Assembly: GCA_030040395.1 (NCBI GenBank)
Contig: JASHTU010000319.1
Span: forward strand, 1-6,421
From: Acidobacteriaceae bacterium
Lineage (GTDB): Bacteria; Acidobacteriota; Terriglobia; Terriglobales; Acidobacteriaceae
DNA length: 6,421 nt
Direction of reading: 5' to 3'
This document shows positions 1-5,975 of the stretch, one piece after another (position 1 is the first letter of the stretch; each line of letters opens with the position of its first letter). The notes under the pieces are model-generated. The model searched no databases and was not told the DNA's origin. It saw only the letters and a list, made by a program, of their open reading frames with translations. The translations under genes and the position numbers were made by a program.

Positions 1-216
1 GCGGCTCGGCATACTTCCACTGCAACAGCCCAGACGCCCCCTGCAAAGTGTATATGTCGATACGGCCTACTCATTTAGTCCCGCGCGGAGATGCGAGAGG
101 AAGAGGGAATTGCTATCGAATCAAGCGGGAAGACAATCGCAGTGCGAATCAGAATGAGGGCCGTCACTCAGATGTCTCTTGACAGTCTGAGTCGTGGAGA
201 AGAGGTCAAAGATACG

Positions 217-1122
217 ATGTCTGGGAATTCCGGATCATGCAAACGCATTTCGAGGGACTCGAAAACCTATTCGTTTAGCCCCTACCATTCTCCGATAGCC
301 AGGATTGATCCAGGTGAAACATTGGTCATCGAGACACACGACGCACGATCGGGCACAGTCACCAAAGAGACCGATCTGTTGGATAAGCCGCATCCCGATG
401 GTCTGAATCCGGTGAGCGGTCCCATTTATGTGAACGGCGCGGTGGCTGGGGATGTGTTGCGCGTTGAAATCCAATCGATCCAGCTGGAAAAGAGGGGCTT
501 CACTGCCGTAAAAACGGGAGTAGGACTGCTGGCCTCAAGGGCGCGAGCCTTTGCCACACGCAGAATTCGAATCGACCAGAACACCGTCTTTTTCAATCAG
601 ACTATTTCCTTCCCTACACGCCCGATGATCGGTACTATCGGCGTGGCGCCAGCGGCAGGAGAAATTCCCTCATTGTACCCCGGTCCTCATGGCGGCAACA
701 TGGACAATAACTATGTTTCAGGCGGGTCGAAGGTCCATTTGCCAGTCTTTGTACCCGGCGCCCTGCTTTCGTTAGGAGATGTGCACGCGTGTATGGGCGA
801 TGGCGAAGCTAGCATGATAGGGTTGGATATCGCGGCGGAAATTACTTTGCGCATCGACTTAATGAAGAATGAACATGCCTCACGGCCCTGGATCGAAACC
901 GCTGACGGCGATTGGGTCACTACCGGCGACGGCGTTGATATCGGGGTTGCGCTCCGTACAGCTTGCGATGAAATGGTCAATCTCCTGATGCGTCGGCTAC
1001 AGCTTTCATTTGAGGACGCGTACATGTTGGCCAGTATTCGAGCCGATCTCGGCATTTGCCAGGCCTGTGATCCAGGGAACTTCCCGGCCACCGTTCGTAT
1101 GTGTTATAGAAGAGCGTCCTAA
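217..1122 (+). CDS. acetamidase/formamidase family protein
   Basis: Predicted amidohydrolase of the FmdA/AmdA family, whose characterised members hydrolyse short amides (formamide, acetamide) to the acid and ammonia in the cytoplasm. Using the ATG at 217 (301 residues), the family blocks appear in order: ETHD at 39-42, NPVSGPIYV at 64-72, PMIGTIGVAPAAGEIP at 136-151, HGGNMD at 158-163, LPVFVPGALLSLGDVHA followed by MGDGEA at about 175-198, and AYMLASIRADLGICQ at 268-282. The acidic/His clusters HGGNMD and GDxHAxxGDGE are the conserved active-site segments. Length is normal for the short subfamily and no frameshift is seen. The frame is open back to an ATG at 91. I chose 217 because GGAGAAGAGG (196-205) precedes it and the added 42 residues do not resemble the family. 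It stands alone, in DNA of lower GC than the genes right of the tRNA, next to gene remnants, so it may be cargo of an old insertion. Substrate is not determinable. Confidence 0.92.
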   Translation: MSGNSGSCKRISRDSKTYSFSPYHSPIARIDPGETLVIETHDARSGTVTKETDLLDKPHPDGLNPVSGPIYVNGAVAGDVLRVEIQSIQLEKRGFTAVKTGVGLLASRARAFATRRIRIDQNTVFFNQTISFPTRPMIGTIGVAPAAGEIPSLYPGPHGGNMDNNYVSGGSKVHLPVFVPGALLSLGDVHACMGDGEASMIGLDIAAEITLRIDLMKNEHASRPWIETADGDWVTTGDGVDIGVALRTACDEMVNLLMRRLQLSFEDAYMLASIRADLGICQACDPGNFPATVRMCYRRAS

Positions 1123-1457
1123 TCAGAGATGTCCGACTCGCCACCTAACCGCCTGCCCTTGTACGCAGGGATGGTCATGCGATGGCCACGTCTTCTATCT
1201 GTTGGTTTATTTGCAATTGGAACTTGCTGTTCCCGTTCGGACCCAGATTGTTTCAGGCATTTCTCCGCAGCCCTCAGCGGAAGCCGATCCTGGGTGTCGG
1301 ACCATGAGGGAGCACATTACCGGCGAGATCGTCGTACGCGGATGCTAGCTATCAATAAATCAACAAAGAAGGTTTGCCTGTATCATTTGTCATCGGAAGC
1401 CCAGCCTGGATCTTCTCTCCTTCCAGCCAGTGGTAACGCAACAGCCCTTGGTAGTGG
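1123..1457. other. gene-free rubble between acetamidase and uvrA remnant
   Basis: No intact gene is supported in this 335-bp stretch. Several frames are open for up to about 110 codons, but none shows a recognisable domain. One frame from 1129 contains a hydrophobic stretch ending in cysteines (LLSVGLFAIGTCCS) that superficially resembles a lipoprotein signal, followed by nothing family-like. At 1304 an ATG opens the short peptide MREHITGEIVVRGC, which resembles the amino terminus of UvrA proteins (E-x-V-V-R-G-A), then stops. This could be a scrap of the uvrA start, with the Walker A region that should follow deleted. I treat the stretch as decayed sequence. Confidence 0.4.
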
Positions 1458-1977
1458 GTCGTGAACTCGGCCGAGGGCGCACAAGCCCTCAGTGCCGCTG
1501 TCGGGGCCGCATTTACGAAGTGACCGAAGAGTCTATGGTGCCGGATCCAGATCTGACCATACGCGAGCGCACTGTCGCGGCGCGGCTAACCGCAAGCAAG
1601 CACAAAATCTTCGAGACATTCTTGTAACGCTCGGCTACGACGTGGACAAGCCGTGGGCGGAATATGTCCGGCAAAGACTGCAATTGGATCCTTTTCACCG
1701 AAGAACAGCCAACTGTTCCAGTCTATGCAGGATTCACGCCTTCCGAGACGCGGCAAGCGTTAAAGCGGAAGCTTGAGCCGAGCTGTATGGGCTCTATGGG
1801 CACGTTACGAGCGCTCTTCGCTACGTGCTGCATATGTTTGCGAACAGTCGGAGCGCTATGATGAAAAGGCGCGTTTCGGTGTATATGCTCAGCGTCATTT
1901 GCTCGGCCTGCCATAGTAAGGGCTTGCGTCCGGAAGCTCTGACGGTGAAATTCGCGGGCTATGACATCGCCGATATC
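1458..1977 (+). pseudogene. uvrA: uvrA internal fragment, multiply frameshifted
   Basis: Remnant of an excinuclease ABC subunit A gene, the damage-recognition ATPase of nucleotide excision repair or one of its UvrA-like paralogues. Collinear pieces lie in changing frames. NSAEGA (1464-1481) is followed by two extra bases, then SPQC and GRIYEVTEESM running to about 1594. One base is then missing before QNLRDILVTLGYDVDKPW (1603-1656). One extra base near 1672 leads into NWILFTEEQPTVPVYAGF and SETRQALKRKLEPS (to about 1790). A last shift near 1800-1810 gives RYVLHMFANSRSAMMKRRV, CSACHSKGLRPEAL and VKFAGYDIADI (to 1977). The order matches UvrA from just after its first CxxC to just before the first ABC signature, so Walker A, the LSGGE signature and Walker B are all outside the remnant. 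The first CxxC cysteine has become Ser. The fragment ends abruptly where integrase sequence begins. It cannot make UvrA. Confidence 0.85.
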
Positions 1978-2367
1978 CTCCATCTCTACCATCGCGACTC
2001 GGATTGGGTCTTCGCTTCGAATAAGACAAAAGGGAAAACTCCCCGATCTGCGGGAGTAGCGGGACAGGATTATCTTCGGCCGGCTGCGGTCAAAGCGGGG
2101 GCTATTTCCGCCAAATACCGCGGCCGCTTTGGGTGGCACAATCTGCGGTACTCACTGGCCGCGTTCTTTGCCGCCAACGAAATCAGTTTCTCGATCATCC
2201 AGAGCATGATGAGGCATGCGAAGCCAACGACAACAGCAATTTACACGCATCGAATCAACGCGGCGCAGATGGCGGCACAAGGCAACTTCCTTAAGGCCAT
2301 CAACGTCAGGTCCGCTGTGGCTTTAGAACAACTTTGGGTTGAACCTTGGGTTGGCGGAAAGGCGTAA
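1825..2367 (+). pseudogene. truncated tyrosine recombinase/integrase (chimeric ORF with uvrA 5' part)
   Basis: The open frame from GTG 1825 encodes 180 residues, but only residues about 53-180 (from about 1981) are integrase; residues 1-51 are the end of the uvrA fragment. The integrase part starts at HRDSDWVFAS, continues through KGKTPRSAG and DYLRPAAVKAGAI, and keeps the catalytic box HNLR (H105, R108), MMRHAKPTTT (H131) and the nucleophile context AIYTH (Y140). This is the C-terminal part of the catalytic domain. The core-binding domain, the first catalytic Arg and the beta-hairpin Lys are gone, roughly two thirds of a normal protein of about 350-400 residues, so recombinase activity is not expected. 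The residue after HNLR is Tyr where relatives usually have His. The ORF ends 35 bp from the 3' end of a tRNA-Val gene, the typical location of such an integrase. GTG 1825 is just the first usable codon after the last frameshift; no ribosome binding site is evident. Confidence 0.85.
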
Positions 2368-2402
2368 GGATCTAAGATGCCCGCCAAATTATTAAAAATA
2401 AA

Positions 2403-2479
2403 TGGTAGGCACGACTGGATTCGAACCAGCGACCTCTTCCGTGTCAAGGAAGCGCTCTAACCAACTGAGCTACGCGCCT
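2403..2479 (-). tRNA. tRNA-Val (anticodon GAC)
   Basis: A complete cloverleaf reads on the minus strand. The acceptor AGGCGCG (from 2479) pairs with CGTGCCT (one G-T wobble). T8 A9 precede the D stem GCTC/GAGC with loop AGTTGGTTA. The anticodon stem CTTCC/GGAAG encloses loop TTGACAC, giving anticodon GAC at 2445-2443, which reads the valine codon GUC. The variable loop is AGGTC and the T arm is GCTGG-TTCGAAT-CCAGT. Discriminator A73 is at 2406 and a genomically encoded CCA follows (2405-2403). Length is 74 nt plus CCA, with no mismatch needing excuse, so the gene appears functional. Its 3' end points toward the integrase remnant that ends at 2367, so it is the likely historical attachment site. 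No second copy of the tRNA 3' end was seen in the window. Confidence 0.96.
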
Positions 2480-2826
2480 GCTCTACGACATCAGGTAGTC
2501 TATCAGCATCGCCACCCGAGGAAAAGACCGACATGACGCCACGCCATCAGTCCGTGACCAACCGAGCTGGACCCTGCTCCAAATTCCGGTGCGCTTTGTT
2601 GTACCATCATTGACAAGCGAAGAACTCTTCTCGGCGCCTCATCCCCCGGCATCGTGGGAGCATCCGACGCCCCTTTTCGGGTGGTCACTCGTAGAAGAAA
2701 CCGGATGTTTCTAAGGAGCCGGCTCCAGCCGCGCTTTATGCGAACTGGAAGGCGCGCTTGGACGGAGGTTCCGAGCTAGTCGGGTCCGCGTTTTCTCGAG
2801 CCGGGGCCCTGATGCCGACGGTTGCC
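2480..2826. other. intergenic region between tRNA-Val and phosphatidyltransferase gene
   Basis: No gene is supported. The region must hold the promoter of the minus-strand tRNA near its left side, but I see no convincing -35/-10 pair. The perfect 12-bp palindrome GGAGCCGGCTCC lies at 2715-2726, about 100 bp before the next start codon. It could be a protein-binding site or chance in GC-rich DNA. The reading frame of the following gene is open back to TTG 2758, and GGAGG occurs at 2764-2768 but has no suitably spaced start in that frame. Confidence 0.4.
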
Positions 2827-3444
2827 ATGAACGAGTCGAGTCTACGGCTGAACCCGCTTCGCACCACCCCTAACCTGCTCACCCTTTTGCGGATCTGCCT
2901 GGCGCCATTCCTGGTGGCCGCCATACTGGGAAATCACTACCAGCTGGGTTTCGGCCTCTTTGTGACTGCCGGCTTGACCGACGCGCTGGACGGCGCTCTT
3001 GCTCGCCTGCTCCAGCAGCGCTCCATGCTGGGCCACTATCTCGATCCCGTGGCCGACAAGTTGCTCCTGAGCACTCTGTTCCTGGTGCTGATGCACAAGG
3101 GCCTGATTCCCGCCACGGTCACGGTCTTGGTCTTTGGCCGGGACGTGGGCATCCTGTTGGTGGCGGCGATCTTGTACGCGGCAGTGGGCCGGCGTGAGTT
3201 TCGCCCCAGCATCTTTGGCAAGGCCAATACACTGGCCCAGATCGGCGCTGTGGCGGCCGTATTGCTCCATCAGTTTGCGAGTGCTTATTGGATCGCCGAA
3301 GTGCGAGTCTTGACCCTCGACGCCACCATGGCGCTGACCGTGGTCTCCGGCTTTCACTACGCGTGGGTGGCTTCGCGCCGGGCCGGCGCGCCCGCCGCGG
3401 TTGCGACTTCCGCCAAACAGAACCTTCGCGGAACAGGTTCTTAA
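2827..3444 (+). CDS. CDP-alcohol phosphatidyltransferase family protein (PgsA/cardiolipin-synthase-like)
   Basis: Integral membrane enzyme of phospholipid synthesis that transfers a phosphatidyl group from CDP-diacylglycerol to an alcohol acceptor (glycerol-3-phosphate in PgsA, phosphatidylglycerol in the CMP-forming cardiolipin synthases). In the 205-residue form, the family signature D-x2-D-G-x2-A-R-x8-G-x3-D-x3-D is complete: D52, D55, G56, A59, R60, G69, D73 and D77, within LTDALDGALAR and GHYLDPVADK. The amino end TPNLLTLLRICLAPFLV is the typical first helix, and FGKANT (130-135) is the usual post-motif loop. Hydrophobic segments lie near 20-34, 39-50, 78-90, 95-120, 136-150 and 165-180. 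The tail (about 183-205) is Ala-rich and basic. In-frame ATGs at 2812 and 2827 are both possible. I prefer 2827 because it gives family-like length, though neither has a strong ribosome binding site. The gene is convergent with the small gene at 3467, 22 bp apart. Acceptor specificity cannot be read from the motif. Confidence 0.93.
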   Translation: MNESSLRLNPLRTTPNLLTLLRICLAPFLVAAILGNHYQLGFGLFVTAGLTDALDGALARLLQQRSMLGHYLDPVADKLLLSTLFLVLMHKGLIPATVTVLVFGRDVGILLVAAILYAAVGRREFRPSIFGKANTLAQIGAVAAVLLHQFASAYWIAEVRVLTLDATMALTVVSGFHYAWVASRRAGAPAAVATSAKQNLRGTGS

Positions 3445-3466
3445 AGCGGAGAGGCCACACACACGG

Positions 3467-3631
3467 TCAAGATTCGTCTGAAACGTTCTCAGTCTCGGCG
3501 GAGTCTTCGATTTCCATGTCGCGGAACTCCTCGGAATCAAAGACTTCGCCACATTCCAGGCACTCGACGAACTCCGTGTCTTCGTGCCGGGAGACAATAC
3601 GAACTCGCGGATGTCTGCAGGCGGTTGCCAT
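3467..3631 (-). CDS. small acidic CxxC (zinc-ribbon-like) hypothetical protein
   Basis: 54 residues from ATG 3631 (MATACRHPRVRIVSR...). The protein has a basic amino-terminal third with C-x-H (C5, H7), then FVECLECGEVF with a C-x-x-C pair, then a strongly acidic tail rich in Glu/Asp/Ser (SEEFRDMEIEDSAE). A C-x-H plus C-x-x-C arrangement could bind one zinc ion as a half-ribbon or rubredoxin-like knuckle. The sequence is compact, and its conserved-looking core and acidic tail favour a real gene over a chance frame. An in-frame ATG at 3643 would add MHRT. The frame stays open to 3814, but that extension is Arg/Pro-rich translation of GC-rich DNA. No clear Shine-Dalgarno sequence is visible. It converges on the phosphatidyltransferase gene. 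Function unknown; I have seen similar short CxxC proteins in Acidobacteriota but cannot name a role. Confidence 0.65.
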   Translation of the reverse strand: MATACRHPRVRIVSRHEDTEFVECLECGEVFDSEEFRDMEIEDSAETENVSDES

Positions 3632-3643
3632 CGTTCGGTGCAT

Positions 3644-3827
3644 TGGATTGGGAAAAGCTGCTCTTTCCGCCAGATTGTAGCGATCTTTTGAGCGGTTGCA
3701 AACCGAATTTATTTGAAAAATTCGCCGCCGGGGAGATTTTTCTCCAGGTTCAATCCGAGCCCGCGGCCGGGGGGCGGCTTGACGGGGTCCTCTTGGTTTG
3801 CCTCCGGGGGCCATGTACTTTTCAGTT
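3644..3827. other. upstream region of the small CxxC gene, GC-rich
   Basis: No gene is supported. It contains a small perfect hairpin, GGAGA-TTTT-TCTCC (3732-3745), and G-runs on the plus strand (near 3768-3776, 3784-3787 and 3807-3811). The promoter of the minus-strand CxxC gene should lie here, but I cannot place it confidently. Confidence 0.35.
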
Positions 3828-3960
3828 ACCCCGCCCCCCTACCCCCTACCTCTTTTGGGGTTAAGTGGTTTGTTTACAATCATTTATACTATTTAGTACT
3901 GGGTCTAAATTATTGATAATAAATGGGTTAGATTCTAAAATCTTCAATAATAAGGACTTA
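3828..3960. repeat. candidate intergenic repeat element: C-rich tract plus AT-rich block
   Basis: A pyrimidine tract with C-runs of 4, 6 and 5 (3828-3852) ends in CCTCTTTTGGGG. It is followed by a sharply bounded AT-rich block (3861-3960) in which I count 24 G/C in 100 bases, against about 60% or more in flanking genes. The block has internal structure. CTAAATTATTGATAATAA (3905-3922) is an imperfect direct copy of CTAAAATCTTCAATAATAA (3934-3952). TTATT-GAT-AATAA and AGATT-CTAA-AATCT are small inverted repeats. There is no coding potential. The modular composition resembles dispersed non-coding elements between genes in Acidobacteriota genomes. Only one copy is in this window, so the repeat status is inferred, not shown. 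On the minus strand the C-tract becomes G-runs that could stack as a quadruplex. Confidence 0.45.
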
Positions 3961-4204
3961 CGGCCCATTTTCGGGCGTTTTGCCCCGTTTTCGGCGCCAC
4001 CCCAGGCTGAGCCTAACTGCGAAGGGGTCACAAAGCAGGGACAAAAAGCAGGCGGCCCGGTGTCAGCGGCCAGGCCTTGCCGCCGCTCCCGGGCCACCCC
4101 GTCTCCGAAGAGGGAATCACCCGCTTCTGGCGCCTAAAACTATTCTAGCGATTTAGCGGAAATAACCGGCAAGGTTGCGCAGAAAAATCTTCCGTTTGGA
4201 ATGA
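3961..4204. other. gene-free intergenic DNA with alternative short hairpins
   Basis: No gene is supported. GCCC (3963-3966), GGGC (3973-3976) and GCCC (3982-3985) are spaced by T-rich loops, so the middle segment can pair with either neighbour. Each stem is only four G/C pairs, the second followed by CGTTTTC. Further on, AAAGCAGG occurs twice about 16 bp apart (near 4032 and 4045). Whether this belongs to the element ending at 3960 is unknown. Confidence 0.35.
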
Positions 4205-4228
4205 GGGGGATGGGGTTGGGTGCGGGGG
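4205..4228 (+). other. G-quadruplex-forming motif
   Basis: Plus-strand G-runs of 5, 4, 3 and 5 are separated by loops AT, TT and TGC, fully satisfying the canonical four-run, at-least-three-G, short-loop pattern. Further runs GG and GGGG follow to 4237. It lies in the gene-free stretch about 260 bp past the 3' end of the minus-strand TPR gene. That the motif can fold is expected from its sequence; any role is unknown. Confidence 0.7.
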
Positions 4229-4237
4229 ACGGAGGGG

Positions 4238-4486
4238 TTGACAGCGAAAATGAGGTGGAATGGGAGTGATTGGCCGTGACGTGCCGGTCATCCGATGGTC
4301 GATTGCAGATTATTTGGGGTGGGACGCATCTTCGGCGCGCGTTCCGGCTTTCCCTTCCGTTGACCAAAGAGCGCCAAAAGTAACAGGAGCGGCAAAAGCA
4401 ACACCATGTTGCTCGTAGCCTGCAAGTGACGCCGCCCATGTTTCCGCCATGGACTCGGCGCGGGGTATTCGCAGGTCCAGTCCAGG
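4238..4486. other. gene-free stretch downstream of the TPR gene
   Basis: No gene is firmly supported. The only suggestive frame is on the minus strand, 4407-4288: 39 codons starting MVLLLPLLLLLALFGQRKGK, a hydrophobic segment followed by a basic tail. It has no visible ribosome binding site, and its start codon sits in the loop of an inverted repeat (4397-4413). I therefore do not call it a gene. Confidence 0.35.
4394..4413 (-). terminator. weak candidate terminator hairpin after the TPR gene
   Basis: On the minus strand AGCAAC-ATGGT-GTTGCT forms a perfect 6-bp stem followed by TTT, about 75 nt past the TGA at 4489-4487. The stem is only half G/C and the T tract is short, so an efficient Rho-independent terminator is doubtful. 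No better candidate was found closer to the stop. Confidence 0.25.
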
Positions 4487-5902
4487 TCACATGGGCAGAC
4501 GGAGTTTAACCGGAAAGACGGGCGGGCGAGCCGGGTAACCATTGCGCAAGCGCCCCCGGATCTGGGCGAAGAGATCCTCATAGCCTGGATCGCGGGAGAG
4601 CGCTTTTGCCCATGGGCACTGCTGCATGGTGATGAGCAGGAGGTAGCGGCGATTGAGCGACGCCTTAAAGTACGGTAAAGCCTGATCGGGATACCCCAGG
4701 AGCAGCAAGGTCACGCCAAGCTGGAAGCCCTGCTCGGCGCCACGGTCGAAGGCCGCTTTCAATACCTCGGCCCTCGCTTTGAGCAGACCGGTTTTCCCAC
4801 CCTGAGCCCACCCGCGCGCCACTGCATCCGCCAGGGCCATATCATCCGGGCTGTGGGTAATGGAAGCGAAGCGGCGAGCCTCCACGATATAGGCGGGGAA
4901 ATCGCCTATGGCAAAATCGATCTCTCTCAGAAAGTAGGAAGGACTGGCCAGAGTGGGCTGCGTCCGCTCAATCTCCTTTAAATCTCGCATTCCAGCGTTA
5001 AAATCGCCGAAGTTCGCGTGGAACAGAGCAGCGTCGGCGGCAATTGCGGCCGACAGGGGGTTCAAGCGCAGCGCGTCATCGATCTGGCGCAGGCATTCGG
5101 CGGCTTCAAGCCGGTCGTCGAGGGTGCTGGCATACCACTGGTGGGTTTGCGCCGAGCTCGGATCCAGCGCGAGAGCGCGCCTGAATTCCGCGTCCGAACC
5201 ACCTATGTCCCAGTCCCCAAAAAACATGGCGAACGCTTTGGCCCGATGCGCGGCGGCGAGATTGGGGTCTAGCGCCTCGGCGCGGCCGGCGGCGTCTTTT
5301 GCCTTCGATAACGATTCTTCAAGATTGGCGCCGGCAAACTGAGGCAGCAAATCATAGGTTTCCGCCAGGCCAGCGTAGGCTTGGGCGTAGGAAGGATCTT
5401 TCACAATCGCCTGCGTGTAGACGTCCAGCGCCTTGGCCAGACCGTCCGCAGTGCGCAGATTCCAGAAATAGCGTCCCTGGAAGTAGAGTTCCTCTGCGCC
5501 TGGAGTTGGAACGCGCCGTATGGCAGCCGATGAGGCAGGGGCTCTGGAAAGTGACGCGCGCAGGACATTTCGGCCTTTGAGCGCCCAAGGCGCTGCGACG
5601 GCAACGAGAAGGACAGCCGCGCCGATCGCCGCCCACACCAGCGGCCGGCCCAATTGCCTTCGCCAGAGTTGGGCGTTTTCCTCGAGTTCCCTTGGGCGCT
5701 GCCAGTCGTCGAGCTCGGAGGTAAGCGCGGTGACGACGCAACGCTTTCCACCGGGCAGCCGATGAACCGGCAGCCCCCGCTCCCGCTCCCAACGTTTGGC
5801 TGTGCGCTCATCGCATTCGAGATGCCCTGCGATGGATTTCCAACCAGCGAGCTTCCGCTCCGTGACTTCAGCTTTGGCCTGACCTATGCGATGAGTAACC
5901 AT
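4487..5902 (-). CDS. winged-helix/HTH, single TM helix and TPR-repeat protein (membrane-anchored regulator-like)
   Basis: 471 residues from ATG 5902. Residues 18-68 (LAGWKSIAGHLECDERTAKRW, GLPVHRLPGG, ELDDW) form the DNA-binding-like domain seen at the amino end of many acidobacterial TPR proteins: W-x2-IA-x2-L, RT-x2-RWE and GLPVHR. Residues 87-108 (RPLVWAAIGAAVLLVAVAAPWAL) form one TM helix. From about 136 (EELYFQGRYFWNLRTADG) to about 420, TPR-type helical pairs repeat, with anchors such as ALDVYTQAIVKDPSYAQAYA, RALALDPSSAQTHQWY and ALRLNPLSAAIAADAALFH. The C-terminal LSRDPGYEDL is typical of this class. The predicted topology, cytoplasmic HTH and periplasmic TPR, is CadC/ToxR-like, suggesting a membrane-bound transcription regulator; this is inference. 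I chose 5902 because AAAGGGA lies about 11 bases upstream and the frame back to 6016 adds 38 residues unlike the family. It is divergent from the exported-protein gene at 6347, a possible target. Confidence 0.88.
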   Translation of the reverse strand: MVTHRIGQAKAEVTERKLAGWKSIAGHLECDERTAKRWERERGLPVHRLPGGKRCVVTALTSELDDWQRPRELEENAQLWRRQLGRPLVWAAIGAAVLLVAVAAPWALKGRNVLRASLSRAPASSAAIRRVPTPGAEELYFQGRYFWNLRTADGLAKALDVYTQAIVKDPSYAQAYAGLAETYDLLPQFAGANLEESLSKAKDAAGRAEALDPNLAAAHRAKAFAMFFGDWDIGGSDAEFRRALALDPSSAQTHQWYASTLDDRLEAAECLRQIDDALRLNPLSAAIAADAALFHANFGDFNAGMRDLKEIERTQPTLASPSYFLREIDFAIGDFPAYIVEARRFASITHSPDDMALADAVARGWAQGGKTGLLKARAEVLKAAFDRGAEQGFQLGVTLLLLGYPDQALPYFKASLNRRYLLLITMQQCPWAKALSRDPGYEDLFAQIRGRLRNGYPARPPVFPVKLRLPM

Positions 5903-5969
5903 GCGAGACCCGATCCCTTTCGGCAAAATCACTGGGGAGAAAAAAGGATCACAACGGGGAGGGAACAAC

Positions 5970-5975
5970 AGTATA
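5970..5975 (-). promoter_or_regulatory. candidate -10 element for the TPR gene
   Basis: TATACT on the minus strand matches TATAAT at five of six positions and would place transcription start near 5963, leaving a leader of about 60 nt before ATG 5902. The sequence 16-18 bases upstream (around TTTTCG) is a poor match to TTGACA, so the assignment is tentative. Confidence 0.35.

Noticed and set aside
1467..1490. Hairpin GAGGGC-GCACAA-GCCCTC
   Set aside because: It falls within the decayed uvrA coding sequence and has no T tract, so it is more likely a codon-level coincidence than a terminator.
3421..3466. Terminator hairpin between the convergent genes
   Set aside because: Only AACCT...AGGTT with a 9-base loop inside the gene end and no T tract; too weak to call.
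2842..3597. Long open frame (251 codons) on the minus strand
   Set aside because: It lies antisense to the phosphatidyltransferase gene, which has a complete catalytic motif. The antisense translation is Gln/His/Arg-rich with no domain.
5466..5492. EELYFQG, nearly a TEV protease recognition sequence
   Set aside because: It is the ordinary first TPR helix of this family (E-L-Y-x-x-G-R-Y-x-W-N). The resemblance to an engineered tag is chance and no vector sequence is present.
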